The notes: generated by a model from the sequence alone, not told the origin. DNA of 64,000 nt from JACOMY01 sp046233115 (GCA_046233115.1 JBJXHM010000006.1:305057-369056), one strand, 5' to 3'; positions 15,343 through 24,318 are shown, counted from the stretch's first letter. Made by a program: numbers and translations.

Positions 15343-17187
15343 TCAGCTTAACCGATCGTCCGAGCCTTCCAGCTCTTCGCGGCGCATCTCCAGGGTCAGC
15401 CATTCCTCCTCGGAGGCCGCCAGCGCCGCCTCGGCCCTGGCCAGGTCGCGCACCCGCTTGTCGAAGCTGGCGGGATCGCGCTGGTAGAGCCCGGGATCGG
15501 CCATCTCGGTACGCAGCTTCTCAACCTGACGCTCCAGGGTGGCGATCCGCTCCGGCAGGGTCTCCAGCGCGTGCTTCTCCTTGAAGCTCAGCTTCTCGCG
15601 GACCTTGGGTCGGCGCTGCGGAGCAGCCTCGCGCGGCTTCACCGTCGCGCTCTCGTCCACAGGCTTGGCGTTCGCGATCGCCCCGCGCTGGGCATGCATG
15701 TCGCTGTAGCCGCCGACGTACTCCAGCCAGCGCCCGGCGCCCAACTCCGGCGCCGGCACCAGCAGGCTGGTGACGACATTGTCGAGCAGGCTGCGGTCGT
15801 GGCTGACCAGCAGGACGGTGCCGTGGTACTCGGCCAGCAGGTCTTCCAGCAGGTCGAGGGTCTCCAGGTCGAGATCGTTGGTCGGCTCGTCCAGGATCAG
15901 CAGGTTGGAGGGTCGGGCCAGCGCGATCGCCAGCGCCAGGCGGCCACGCTCGCCGCCGGAGAGGCGCGAGACCGGCGTGCCGGCCTGCTCCGGCTTGAAC
16001 AGGAAGTCCTTCATGTAGCTGCGCACGTGGCGCTGCTGGTCGCCGACCTGCACCCGGTCGCCCCGTCCCTCGGTCAGGGTCTCGGCCAGCGACAGGCTCG
16101 GATCCAGGCTGGCACGCTTCTGGTCCAGCGAGACCAGGTTCAGGTTGCTGCCCAGCTTCACGCTGCCCCGGTCCGGGGCCAGCGCGCCGGTGATGAGCTG
16201 GACCAGGGTCGACTTGCCAGTGCCGTTCGGGCCGGCGATGCCCAGCCGGTCGCCGCGCTGCACCACCAGGTCGAGATCGGCCACGATTGGGCGGTCGCCG
16301 AAGCTCTTGCAGAGGCCCTTGGCCTCGATCACTCGCCGGCCGGAGGTCTCCGCCGAGGCCGCCGCCATCACCACCTGGCCGCCGGCCGAGCGCGCCTCGC
16401 GCCGGTTCTGGCGGAGCTGGTTCAGCTCACCCAGGCGGCGCTGGTTGCGCTTGCGCCGCGCGGTGACGCCATAGCGCAGCCAGTCCTCCTCCATGGCGAT
16501 CTTGCGGTCCAGCTTGTGCCGCTCCAGCTCCTCCAGGGCGAGCTGCTCGTCGCGCCAGGCCTCGAACGCGCCGAAGCCGCGCTCCAGCCGCCGGGTCACG
16601 CCGCGGTCGAGCCAGAGAGTGCGCCGGGTGAGGTCGGTGAGGAAGCGCCGGTCGTGGCTGATCAGCACCATCGCGGCGCGGCTGGCCAGTAGCTTCTCCT
16701 CCAGCCACTCGATAGCCGGCAGGTCCAGGTGGTTGGTCGGCTCGTCCAGCAGGAGGATGTCGGGATCGGGCGCCAGCACGCGCACCAGGGCTGCGCGCCT
16801 GGCCTCGCCGCCGGAGATGGTGGCGGGATCCTCATCACCGCTGAGCCCGACCTCCTGCAACAGCAGCCGGACCCGGTGCGGATCGTCATGCGGGGAAAGC
16901 CCCGCCTCGGCATAGGCGGCCACGGTGGCGAAGCCGGTGAAATCGGGCTCCTGCTCCAGGTAGCGCAGGGTGGTACCGGGCTTCAGCAGACGGCTGCCGC
17001 CATCCGGCTCAATGGTGCCGGCGGCGATCTTCAGAAGCGTGGACTTGCCACAGCCGTTGCGGCCGACCAGGCAGAGCCGTTCGCCCTCGAAGACGAAGAA
17101 CTCCACGCCTCGCAGCAGCGGATCGCCACCGAAGGTCAGCCTAATGTCCTGCAGGGAGAGAAGCGGCGGCGCCGCGGTTCGTGCCAT
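15343..17187 (-). CDS. uup: ABC-F ATPase Uup
   Basis: A 614-residue protein with two ATP-binding cassettes and no membrane domain. Walker A motifs are GRNGCGKST and GPNGTGKST; signature motifs are SGGEARRA and LSGGERGRLA; Walker B motifs are ILLLDEPTNHLDL and LLILDEPTNDLDLE. A linker rich in Arg (YGVTARRKRNQRRL) and a C-terminal coiled coil (about 540-610) fit the Uup subgroup. ABC-F proteins act on ribosomes; Uup also binds branched DNA and influences transposon excision in E. coli. Start ATG 17187. Confidence 0.9.
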   Translation of the reverse strand: MARTAAPPLLSLQDIRLTFGGDPLLRGVEFFVFEGERLCLVGRNGCGKSTLLKIAAGTIEPDGGSRLLKPGTTLRYLEQEPDFTGFATVAAYAEAGLSPHDDPHRVRLLLQEVGLSGDEDPATISGGEARRAALVRVLAPDPDILLLDEPTNHLDLPAIEWLEEKLLASRAAMVLISHDRRFLTDLTRRTLWLDRGVTRRLERGFGAFEAWRDEQLALEELERHKLDRKIAMEEDWLRYGVTARRKRNQRRLGELNQLRQNRREARSAGGQVVMAAASAETSGRRVIEAKGLCKSFGDRPIVADLDLVVQRGDRLGIAGPNGTGKSTLVQLITGALAPDRGSVKLGSNLNLVSLDQKRASLDPSLSLAETLTEGRGDRVQVGDQQRHVRSYMKDFLFKPEQAGTPVSRLSGGERGRLALAIALARPSNLLILDEPTNDLDLETLDLLEDLLAEYHGTVLLVSHDRSLLDNVVTSLLVPAPELGAGRWLEYVGGYSDMHAQRGAIANAKPVDESATVKPREAAPQRRPKVREKLSFKEKHALETLPERIATLERQVEKLRTEMADPGLYQRDPASFDKRVRDLARAEAALAASEEEWLTLEMRREELEGSDDRLS

Positions 17188-17227
17188 GGCGCCTAGGTAA
17201 GGCCTCGGCCCTCTCCCGGCAAGGATC

Positions 17228-17761
17228 TTACCAGTTCGGGATCATCTCGTTCGAGGGCAGCGACCAGTCGCAGGCCTTGCGCGCGACCTCGGCACCCGCC
17301 ACCGGCAGGCCCTTGGGATCGAGCAGACCGACCTGAACCAGCACCGAGGCCTGGTCCCAGTAGATATGCTCGTGGATGATCTTGTCGCCCTCGAAACTGA
17401 TGATCACCACCACCACCATCTCCACCCGCTTGCCGGTGGGCGCCACGCCCGGCAGCATCCAGGGGATCTCCTTGGTGTGGGTGAAGGTGGTGTAGAGCTC
17501 GTCGACCACCTGGTTCTCGCCGACGGTGCGCGAGATCGAGCGGGCCTCCCAGTCGTCCGGAATGGTGGGAATGAAGAACCTGGAATAGAATTTCCTGAGT
17601 GTCTCCATCCCTCGACCGCCGGTCATGGTGGGGATGTGGTTGACGTAGTTCTCCTCGACCATGGTCTCCAGGGTGGCTTCGGGATCCTTGGTCTCGAACT
17701 CGTAGCGGGTATGGGCATCCCAGATCGCCGCAAGATCCGGCGCAGGCTTGGTCTCGCTCAT
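17228..17761 (-). CDS. NTF2-like/SnoaL-like protein
   Basis: A 177-residue protein with the layout of SnoaL-type NTF2-fold proteins: an N-terminal helix (LAAIWDAHTRYEFETKDPEATLETM), then VEENYVNHIPTMTGG, then strands EMVVVVIISFEGDKIIHEHIYWDQASVLVQVG. These bind small hydrophobic ligands or isomerise them; the ligand is unknown. ATG 17761 preceded by GAGGAGACC fits better than the upstream start at 17797. Confidence 0.8.
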   Translation of the reverse strand: MSETKPAPDLAAIWDAHTRYEFETKDPEATLETMVEENYVNHIPTMTGGRGMETLRKFYSRFFIPTIPDDWEARSISRTVGENQVVDELYTTFTHTKEIPWMLPGVAPTGKRVEMVVVVIISFEGDKIIHEHIYWDQASVLVQVGLLDPKGLPVAGAEVARKACDWSLPSNEMIPNW

Positions 17762-18098
17762 CTCAGGGTCTCCTCGAGGCAGTGCAATCGAGCGCACACA
17801 TTCGATAGCGCGAAACCGCCTTCGGATCGAGACTTTGAGAGGATTCAGCCGCGGGCTGGGTCGCCCGAGGCGATCGCCCGACCGGCCGGTCAGGCCGGTG
17901 CGGAGGGGAGAGAGCCCCGCTCGGCGCCCTGGGTCGCAGCGCCGGAGGCACGGCAGGACCGGCCGGTCGGTTTGGAGCCGCTAGAGCCGGGCCGTCCGAC
18001 CCGGACCCGCGCCGGGGGACGGCCCCGGTAGATGCGCTTCTGGACAGTCATGGCTGGCAGCACCCCTCTTTCGGTCGCGGGACCGCTCCCACAGGCCA
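17762..18098. other. intergenic stretch with a possible small basic ORF
   Basis: The only candidate is a 53-residue minus-strand frame (18051 down to 17890) starting MTVQKRIYRGRPPARVRV, preceded by AGAGGGG and lying 47 bases after the stop of the upstream gene. It is very Arg/Pro/Ser-rich and may be just GC-rich noise. The rest shows nothing. Confidence 0.35.
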
Positions 18099-18602
18099 TC
18101 AGTGAAGCTGGGCGAGCCCGGCCGGCGAACCGTAGTCGCTGAGCGGCGTGGCCAGGCGGGTGACCGGCGGCAGGCGCTGCGGCAGCGGCAGGCCGTGGCG
18201 GGCGAGCAGGATCGCAAGGGCGCGCAGGGCCGAGGCCAGCGCGGCGGCGGTGTCGGGCCGGAAGGAGCCCGCCAGCAGGCGGCCGGCCAGGCATTCGTCG
18301 CAGTGGTAGGCAGCACCCGCCGCCAGCAGAATCCGCGATTCCTCCTCGCCGATCGTGCCGCAGCGCGGATAGTGCACCCGGATCCCCCGGTTGGAGGGAC
18401 GCAGCAGCAGCAGGAAGGTGCGGTGCAGGGCCTCGGCCACCAGCTCGGCCTTGATCAGCGCGAAGGGCTCGGCGATCTCGCAGAGCGCGCAACGGCCCTC
18501 GCGGGTCGCCGCGACCCAACTGCGCAAGGACCAGAGCAAGAGCTGCTCGCCAAGCTTCAGGTTGTCGGTTCCACAGTCTGCCAAGAGTCCGCTGTGCGGC
18601 AT
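18099..18602 (-). CDS. cysteine-containing hypothetical protein downstream of a Fur-like box
   Basis: A 167-residue protein. It contains CALCEIAEPFALIKAELVAEALHR (in part), HYPRCGT and YHCDECLAG, three Cys pairs or singles that could bind a metal. The rest is Ala/Leu-rich and helical. The start is well supported: AGGAG lies 7 bases before ATG. It is divergent from the next gene, and the Fur-like box lies about 86 bases upstream of its start, so iron-responsive expression is plausible. I do not recognise the family. Confidence 0.65.
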   Translation of the reverse strand: MPHSGLLADCGTDNLKLGEQLLLWSLRSWVAATREGRCALCEIAEPFALIKAELVAEALHRTFLLLLRPSNRGIRVHYPRCGTIGEEESRILLAAGAAYHCDECLAGRLLAGSFRPDTAAALASALRALAILLARHGLPLPQRLPPVTRLATPLSDYGSPAGLAQLH

Positions 18603-18687
18603 GTCACTTCTCCTGATCGGGCGCCCACCGGACCGCCGGCCGAGCTGTCGATTGCGTCTCAGGATGCTAGGAGGTCCTCATTCTAAT

Positions 18688-18708
18688 TGCAAGTAATTCT
18701 CATTTGCA
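18688..18708. promoter_or_regulatory. Fur-like iron box between divergent genes
   Basis: A 21-base imperfect palindrome bounded by TGCAA and TTGCA; on the minus strand its core reads AATGAGAATTA, close to Fur boxes of other proteobacteria. It stands out as AT-rich in a GC-rich region. It is placed to control both the 18602 (minus) and 18771 (plus) genes. The regulator could be Fur or another iron-responsive protein. Confidence 0.5.
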
Positions 18709-18770
18709 CTGTGCGGCGCAACGACACAAGCGCTTGCGGACCCTGATCCAGGGTTGCATAGGATGGCAGC

Positions 18771-19163
18771 ATGACCCGGGCAGAGGCTCTTCATGGGGTC
18801 GGCCTCTGGCTGGCCGGACTGGCGATCGGCATCAAGGTGATCCTTGCCGGTTTCGCCGCGTCGCCGTGGAACCTGCCGCTCGAGCCCGGCGAGGACGGCC
18901 TTTTCCCGCAGATCATCTGTACCGGCAGCGGCTTCCTGGTGGTGCAGGAAGGCGACGACGGTGAGCCACAGGCTATCACCCTGGCGATCTGCCCCTTCTA
19001 CACCATGGCCGCGAGCGTGATCCTGGCGGAGGATCCCGTCCTACCGCTCAGCCTCTTCTTCTTCACCATCGTGCTCGCCGCGCTGGCCGGCCTCGACCGG
19101 CCGCGCAAGATACCGCCCCCGACCGCCAGCTTCCTTGGTCGGGGACCACCCGCAGCTCCCTAG
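18771..19163 (+). CDS. small membrane protein, DUF2946-like
   Basis: A 130-residue protein with an N-terminal hydrophobic helix (9-30) and a C-terminal one (about 88-107). Between them are two Cys-containing pieces, IICTGSGFLVV and LAICPFYTMAAS. The layout recalls the short DUF2946 proteins found in metal-handling operons, but the match is weak. It is followed 106 bases later by the Met/His-rich outer-membrane-type protein and then PCu(A)C, suggesting a shared role in copper or iron response. Confidence 0.6.
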   Translation: MTRAEALHGVGLWLAGLAIGIKVILAGFAASPWNLPLEPGEDGLFPQIICTGSGFLVVQEGDDGEPQAITLAICPFYTMAASVILAEDPVLPLSLFFFTIVLAALAGLDRPRKIPPPTASFLGRGPPAAP

Positions 19164-19269
19164 CATCCGGACGCCGGCAGGCGTCCCACCGACAGAAAAC
19201 GGACGAAGGAACAGGCTTCGACCCGCCGGGTTGGCCTGCCTCCAGCAGCGATTCTAGGGAAGTGAAACG

Positions 19270-20379
19270 ATGAACCTGCGCACAGCCGCGGCAGTCCTTG
19301 CCGCCGGTCTTTCGCTGTCGCCGCTCGACGCCTTGGCGCACGACGACACCGAGATGTCCCTCACCAGCGACGGCCTCAAGCCTATCCACGCCGACAGCCA
19401 CGCCCCGATCGGGGTCATGGGCGATCACATGCACAAGGCCGGCGAATGGATGCTCTCCTACCGCTACATGCACATGGACATGGGCGGCAACAAGATCGGG
19501 ACCGACTACGTCAGCGCCCAGGATATCGTGACGACGGTGCCCAACACCTTCTTCGGGATGCCGGGACAGCCGCCGACCCTGCGGGTGGTCCCGACCTCGA
19601 TGAACATGAACATGCAGATGTTCGGCGCCATGTACGCGCCCAGCGACTGGGCCACCCTGATGGTGATGGGCAACTACATCACCAAGAAGATGAACCACAC
19701 CACCTTCCAGGGGCCCATGGGCACCACGGAGCTGGGGCAGTTCACCACCAAGACCTCCGGCTTCGGCGACACCAAGGTCTCGGCGCTGATCAAGCTCTAC
19801 GAGGACGAGGTGCATCACGCCCACCTGAACGCCGGCCTCTCGCTGCCCTCGGGCTCGATCACCAAGGAAGGCGAGATCCTGACGCCGATGGGGATGACCC
19901 CGACGGTGCGCCTACCCTACGCCATGCAGCTCGGCACCGGCACGGTCGACGCCATGCCCGGGATCACCTACACAGGCCAACTGGACAAGTGGGCCTGGGG
20001 CGCACAGTTCGCGAGCCAGATCAACCTGAACCAGAACAGCCAGGACTGGGCCTTCGGCAACACCTACCAGCTCACCGCCTGGGGCAGCTACGAGCCGCGG
20101 CCCTGGATCAGCGGCTCGCTGCGCTTCACCGGCCGCAAACAGGGCCGGATCAAGGGCCAGGACAGTGAGATCATGGGGCCGGTGCAGACCGCCAACCCAG
20201 ACTACTACGGCGGAGAGCTGCTCGAGGCCGGCTTCGGCATCAACCTGGTCGGCCAGGAAGGCATCCTGCGCGGCAACCGCCTGGGCCTGGAGTTCCAGGT
20301 GCCCTTCTACCAGAACCTGAACGGTCCGCAGATGGCCAACGACTGGTCGGTCGTGGTCGGCCTGCAGAAAGCTTTCTAA
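19270..20379 (+). CDS. Met/His-rich outer-membrane transporter-like protein (metal-associated)
   Basis: A 369-residue protein with a Sec signal peptide (cleavage near ALAHD, about residue 23). The mature part is full of alternating polar/aromatic strands (WMLSYRYMHMDMGGN, GSLRFTGRK, ending VVVGLQKAF), as expected for an outer-membrane beta-barrel ending in Phe. Met- and His-rich runs (MGDHMHKAGEWM, TSMNMNMQMFG) suggest copper binding. It lies 44 bases before the PCu(A)C gene. GGGAAGTGAAACG precedes the ATG. The precise substrate is unknown. Confidence 0.7.
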   Translation: MNLRTAAAVLAAGLSLSPLDALAHDDTEMSLTSDGLKPIHADSHAPIGVMGDHMHKAGEWMLSYRYMHMDMGGNKIGTDYVSAQDIVTTVPNTFFGMPGQPPTLRVVPTSMNMNMQMFGAMYAPSDWATLMVMGNYITKKMNHTTFQGPMGTTELGQFTTKTSGFGDTKVSALIKLYEDEVHHAHLNAGLSLPSGSITKEGEILTPMGMTPTVRLPYAMQLGTGTVDAMPGITYTGQLDKWAWGAQFASQINLNQNSQDWAFGNTYQLTAWGSYEPRPWISGSLRFTGRKQGRIKGQDSEIMGPVQTANPDYYGGELLEAGFGINLVGQEGILRGNRLGLEFQVPFYQNLNGPQMANDWSVVVGLQKAF

Positions 20380-20423
20380 CCGTGGAGAAGCCACTCCACC
20401 CTCACCCTGAAAGGAGAATCATC

Positions 20424-20885
20424 ATGCGTATCCTGTCTCTTGTTGCCGTCTTGCTGCTGCTGCCCCTCACCGCGATGGCGCAGGACGTCACCGTCGGCGA
20501 CATCACGGTCGAGCAACCCTGGGCGCGCGCGTCTGCCGGCCAGGCCCCGAACGGTGCCGCCTTCCTGACGCTGACCAACAGCGGCTCGGCAGCCGACTAC
20601 CTGGTCTCGGCCAGCGGTGACGTTGCTGAGCGGGTCGAGCTGCACGAGCACAGCATGAAGGACGGCGTCATGCAGATGCGCCCCGTCGAGAAGATCGAGG
20701 TGGTCCCGGGCACCCCGACCATGCTGAAGCCCGGCGGCTATCACGTCATGCTGATCGGCCTGAAGGCACCGCTGAAGCAGGACGAGACCTTTCCGCTGAC
20801 CCTGACCTTCGAGAATGCGGGCGCGGTCACGGTAACTGTGACGGTCGGTGGCGTCGGAGCCATGTCCGGCGGACACAGCAACTAG
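20424..20885 (+). CDS. periplasmic copper chaperone PCu(A)C
   Basis: A 153-residue protein. A signal peptide ends at AMAQ (1-20). The mature domain has the exact PCu(A)C ligand pattern H-x10-M-x21-H-x-M: His74, Met85, His107, Met109. Such proteins bind Cu(I) in the periplasm and deliver it to the CuA centre of cytochrome oxidase or take part in copper handling. ATG 20424 is preceded by AAGGAGAA; a longer frame from 20382 is not supported. It shares a likely transcript with the Met/His-rich gene. Confidence 0.95.
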   Translation: MRILSLVAVLLLLPLTAMAQDVTVGDITVEQPWARASAGQAPNGAAFLTLTNSGSAADYLVSASGDVAERVELHEHSMKDGVMQMRPVEKIEVVPGTPTMLKPGGYHVMLIGLKAPLKQDETFPLTLTFENAGAVTVTVTVGGVGAMSGGHSN

Positions 20886-20907
20886 CCGCAAACCGATCGG
20901 AACGTTT

Positions 20908-20950
20908 GGAGGGTCGGGGGAAGTGGCCTGCCGCTGCCTCCCGACCCTCC
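20908..20950 (+). terminator. hairpin after the PCu(A)C gene
   Basis: Arms GGAGGGTCGGG (20908-20918) and its exact complement (20940-20950) form an 11-bp stem, extendable by two pairs, 22 bases after the stop codon. No T-run follows, so it may be a transcript-stabilising end or a Rho-dependent terminator. Confidence 0.5.
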
Positions 20951-21026
20951 GCCGCCTCCAGGGGGCTTGCCTCCTATCGCGGCCTTGAACAAGACTTCCC
21001 TGAGAGAAAACCCAGGGAGGCTAACA

Positions 21027-21521
21027 ATGAAAAGAGATCCGCACGTCGTCCATGCAGAAGAACTGGACTGGAAGACCGACGGAAACGGCAAAAAGTTCGT
21101 TTTTCAGCGCAAGTGGTTGTCCAATGCGACTGGCGGGAACAAGATTGGTTGCTCCCTCTACCGCATCCCGCCAGGGAAGACAGCCTTTCCCTTTCACAAG
21201 CACCTCAGCAATGAGGAAGCGATCTTCGTGATGGCCGGAAAAGGAACCCTGCGCCTCGACGAGAAGGAGATTGCGGTCGGGCCGGGCGACTACATCGCCT
21301 TCCCGCCCGAGGGGCCGAGCCATCAACTGGTCAACAGCGGCAGCGTCGACCTCGACTATCTCTGCATCTCCACCATGATTCATCCCGACATCACGCTCTT
21401 CCCGGACTCGGAAAAGGTGATCGCCTTTGCCGGATCGGGTCCCGGCGGCGACAAGTCGGTCCGCAGCTTCTTCGGAATTTACAAGACGGCCTCGGCGGTC
21501 GGCTACTATCAGGACGAATAG
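21027..21521 (+). CDS. cupin domain protein
   Basis: A 164-residue single-domain cupin. Motif 1 is PFHKHLSNEEAIFVMAGKGTL, motif 2 GPGDYIAFPPEGPSHQLVNSG; His and Glu residues at the usual metal-ligand positions are present. It resembles mannose-6-phosphate-isomerase-like cupins; the substrate is unknown. ATG 21027 has GGGAGG upstream, favoured over the upstream start at 20967. Confidence 0.85.
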   Translation: MKRDPHVVHAEELDWKTDGNGKKFVFQRKWLSNATGGNKIGCSLYRIPPGKTAFPFHKHLSNEEAIFVMAGKGTLRLDEKEIAVGPGDYIAFPPEGPSHQLVNSGSVDLDYLCISTMIHPDITLFPDSEKVIAFAGSGPGGDKSVRSFFGIYKTASAVGYYQDE

Positions 21522-21649
21522 GACGGAAGCGATCGAGGGCGCGCGCTCCGGCAACGGCGGTCATGCAGTTGCTGCGGGCCCCCGGGTCTCGACAGACGGC
21601 AGCCGACGGGCCTAGGAGAGGGTGCCCCTCATCACCCGAAAGGAAAACC

Positions 21650-22591
21650 GTGCCGGCCGATACCCGGGAAATCGCCGAGGCAGCCGCGCTGCTGCGCAGC
21701 GGCAAGCTGGTCGCCTTCCCGACCGAGACGGTCTACGGCCTGGGCGCGGACGCCACCAACGACGCCGCCGTCGCGGCGATTTATGCGGCCAAGGGACGGC
21801 CGCGCTTCAACCCCCTGATCGTTCATGCCGCCGCCGCCGCCGACTTCGAGACGGAAGCGGTCTGGTCTCCGCTTGCCCGCCGCCTGGCCGCGCGCTTCTG
21901 GCCTGGCCCCCTCACCCTGGTGCTGCCGCGCCGTCCCGACAGCCGGATCTCGCTGCTCTGCTCGGCCGGCCTCGACAGCCTGGCACTACGGGTGCCGAAC
22001 CATCCGCTGGCCCTCGCCCTGTTGCGTGAGACCGACCGCCCGCTGGCCGCCCCCAGCGCCAACCGCTCCGGCAAGGTCAGTCCGACCACGGCCGCGCACG
22101 TGCGCGCCGAACTGGGCGAGGCGGTGGCCGCGATCCTCGACGGCGGCCCCTGCCGGATCGGCCTGGAATCGACGGTGCTGGATCTCTCGCGGGAGCGGCC
22201 ACGCCTGCTGCGGGCCGGCGGCCTGCCTCGTGCGGAACTGGAAGCCCTGGCCGGCTCGCTGGCGATGGAGAGCGATGGCGAGGCGCCGCGCAGCCCCGGC
22301 CAGCTCTCCAGCCACTACGCGCCCGGCCTGCCAGTCCGCCTGAACGCGACCGAAGTCAGCCCCGACGAGGCCCTGCTCGCCTTCGGCCCGCCGCTGGCCG
22401 GTGCCGCCGTGACCGAGAGCCTGAGTGACGCCGGCGACCTGCTCGAGGCAGCAGCCAACCTCTTTGCCTCGCTGCGCCGGCTCGACCGCCCTGGCCTCAC
22501 CGCCATCGCGGTGATGCCGATCCCAGAGGAAGGCCTGGGCGAGGCAATCAACGACCGCCTGCGCCGGGCTGCCGCGCCGCGTCCTGCCTAA
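21650..22591 (+). CDS. sua5: L-threonylcarbamoyladenylate synthase, Sua5 type
   Basis: A 313-residue protein that makes threonylcarbamoyl-AMP from Thr, bicarbonate and ATP for t6A37 tRNA modification. The YrdC domain (1-190) shows LVAFPTETVYGLGADA, KGRPRFNPLIVH, WPGPLTLVL and APSANRSGKVSPT. A C-terminal Sua5 domain begins after SPGQLSSHYAPG and distinguishes it from short TsaC. I choose GTG 21650 with AAAGGAAAA upstream, since the preceding 29 codons of the frame are unlike the family. Confidence 0.9.
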   Translation: MPADTREIAEAAALLRSGKLVAFPTETVYGLGADATNDAAVAAIYAAKGRPRFNPLIVHAAAAADFETEAVWSPLARRLAARFWPGPLTLVLPRRPDSRISLLCSAGLDSLALRVPNHPLALALLRETDRPLAAPSANRSGKVSPTTAAHVRAELGEAVAAILDGGPCRIGLESTVLDLSRERPRLLRAGGLPRAELEALAGSLAMESDGEAPRSPGQLSSHYAPGLPVRLNATEVSPDEALLAFGPPLAGAAVTESLSDAGDLLEAAANLFASLRRLDRPGLTAIAVMPIPEEGLGEAINDRLRRAAAPRPA

Positions 22592-22603
22592 TCTGCCTTC
22601 GGG

Positions 22604-23818
22604 TCAACCCCTGCCGCGCTCGGCGGTCCAGAAGCAGGTTTGCGCCACCACGCTGGCCCCGACCAGGACCAGCGCGGCCGAGAGCGCCGGATCGGCACCG
22701 ATACCGCTGAGGGCGGTGCAAGAGGCACCGACGAACATCTGGGTGGAGCCATAGAGGCCGGAGGCCGAGCCCACCACCTTCGGATTGACGCTGACCGCCA
22801 GCGACATCGCGATCGGCGAGGAGGAGCCGGCACCCAGGGTGAAGAGCAGCAGACAGGCGATCACGGCCCAGACCGAAAGCTGGTCCGTCAGCACGATGGC
22901 GGTTAGCAGCAGCGCGCCCAGGAAGCTGACCAGGTTTGCGGTGATCAGCAGCCGCGGGATCGCCACACGTCCGATCAAGCGGCTGGCGATCATGCTGCCG
23001 AACCAGGCCCCGAAGATCAGCACCGAGAGGTAGATGCCGGTCTCCTCGACCGGGCGGTGCAGCTCATGAGTGAAGACGAAGGGCGCGGCGGCAATGAAGG
23101 CGTACATCGAGGTGGTGGCGCAGCCACCGCCCAGCGCGTAGCTAATAAAGCGCCGAGACCCCAGCAGCTTCAGGTATTCACGCCGGATTTCTCCGACCGT
23201 CATGACCCGGCTACCCCGGCCGGTTTCGGGAATGGCCTTCCAGACCAGCAGCAGGACGGCGAAGCCGAGCAGCGACAGCAGGACGAAGATCGAGCGCCAG
23301 CCCGCCGCCGCGGTGAGCGCGCCGCCGATCAGCGGTGCCACGCCCGGCCCCAACAGCACCATCAGGTTCATCAGCGCCATGCGCCGTGCGGTGTCCTCGT
23401 CACCCGAGACGTCGCGCACGATGGCCCGGCCGAGCACCAGCCCGGCACAGCCGCCGAGCGCCTGGAACAGACGCGCCGCCAGGAGGGTATCGATGCCCGG
23501 TGCCAGGAGGGCCGCGACGCTCGCCAAGGTGAATAAGGCGATGCCCGCCATCAGGACCGGGCGGCGCCCCAGCCGGTCGGAGATCGGGCCGTAGAAGAGC
23601 TGCCCGACGGCGAGACCGGCGATGTAGAGGCTGACCGTCATCTGCATCGCCGAGGCGCTTGCCCCGAGGTCCGCCCCGGCCGCCGGCAAGGCCGGCACGA
23701 AGACATGCATCGCCATGGTGCCGCAGAGCGTTACCAGCGCCAGCAGGAAGATGGAGACCTTCGGCCTAACCGGCGGAGGAGCGGTCTCGGCAAAAGGGGG
23801 ACGAGACTGCATGTTCAT
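22604..23818 (-). CDS. Bcr/CflA-family multidrug efflux MFS transporter
   Basis: A 404-residue major facilitator with 12 predicted helices. The loop between helices 2 and 3 contains YGPISDRLGRRPVLMAG, the family motif, and motif C-like residues (LLGPGVAPLIGGAL) follow in helix 5. It exports drugs by proton antiport, as in the Bcr/CflA (DHA1) family. Its ATG overlaps the TGA of the upstream marR gene by 4 bases, so the two are translationally coupled and the pump is presumably repressed by that regulator. Confidence 0.9.
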   Translation of the reverse strand: MNMQSRPPFAETAPPPVRPKVSIFLLALVTLCGTMAMHVFVPALPAAGADLGASASAMQMTVSLYIAGLAVGQLFYGPISDRLGRRPVLMAGIALFTLASVAALLAPGIDTLLAARLFQALGGCAGLVLGRAIVRDVSGDEDTARRMALMNLMVLLGPGVAPLIGGALTAAAGWRSIFVLLSLLGFAVLLLVWKAIPETGRGSRVMTVGEIRREYLKLLGSRRFISYALGGGCATTSMYAFIAAAPFVFTHELHRPVEETGIYLSVLIFGAWFGSMIASRLIGRVAIPRLLITANLVSFLGALLLTAIVLTDQLSVWAVIACLLLFTLGAGSSSPIAMSLAVSVNPKVVGSASGLYGSTQMFVGASCTALSGIGADPALSAALVLVGASVVAQTCFWTAERGRG

Positions 23819-24267
23819 TCCTCGCCCTCCCCCAGCTCCTGGCTGAACTGTCTGCAGAGCTGTTCCAGCACCCCGGTCGCGGAGGCGAGCGCAGCCGGAT
23901 CCAGGCCCCGCGTCGCCTCCTCGTGGAGGGTGCGGGCCACGCGTTCCACCTCGGCGACGGTCTTGCGGCCCTCCGCGGTCAGGCGGATTTCCTTGGCGCG
24001 GCGGTCGGCCCCCTGCTCGCGCCGCTCGATCAGGCCGGCGCGTTCCAGGTTATCGAGCAGGCGCACGACCGAGGAGCCGTCGAGCGACAGCGAGGCGGCC
24101 AGATCCTTCTGGCGCATAGGCTTGGCCGCCCGCGCGATCCGCAGCAGCGGCAGCCAGGTCGCCTCGGTCAGGCCGTAGGGTTGCAGCCGCTGGTCGGCGA
24201 CGCGGCGCCACAGCCTGGCGGTCTGCGCGATCAACCTGCCGAAGGTGGGAGATGGGGGTTCGCTCAT
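23815..24267 (-). CDS. MarR-family transcriptional regulator
   Basis: A 150-residue winged-helix protein: LTEATWLPLLRIARA, MRQKDLAASLSLDGSSVVRLLDNLERAGLIERRE, then the wing ADRRAKEIRLTAEG, and a C-terminal dimerisation helix. It overlaps the pump gene and is preceded by a 28-bp perfect palindrome 23 bases upstream of its start, the probable operator for autoregulation. Confidence 0.9.
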   Translation of the reverse strand: MSEPPSPTFGRLIAQTARLWRRVADQRLQPYGLTEATWLPLLRIARAAKPMRQKDLAASLSLDGSSVVRLLDNLERAGLIERREQGADRRAKEIRLTAEGRKTVAEVERVARTLHEEATRGLDPAALASATGVLEQLCRQFSQELGEGEE

Positions 24268-24290
24268 TCCGAAGCCTCAATGACGGGCCT

Positions 24291-24318
24291 GCCAATAGAT
24301 GATATATCATCTATTGGC
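24291..24318. promoter_or_regulatory. 28-bp perfect palindrome, candidate MarR operator
   Basis: Half-site GCCAATAGATGATA is followed directly by its exact complement. It is AT-rich and lies just upstream of the marR start codon. The length and symmetry match binding of a dimeric MarR protein. Transcription of the pump operon from here and repression by MarR are inferred. Confidence 0.75.

Noticed and set aside
17890..18519. A 209-aa minus-strand frame overlapping the 167-aa gene
   Set aside because: It is out of frame with the well-started gene at 18602 and is low-complexity Arg/Pro/Ala; only its last 53 codons are kept as a weak possibility.
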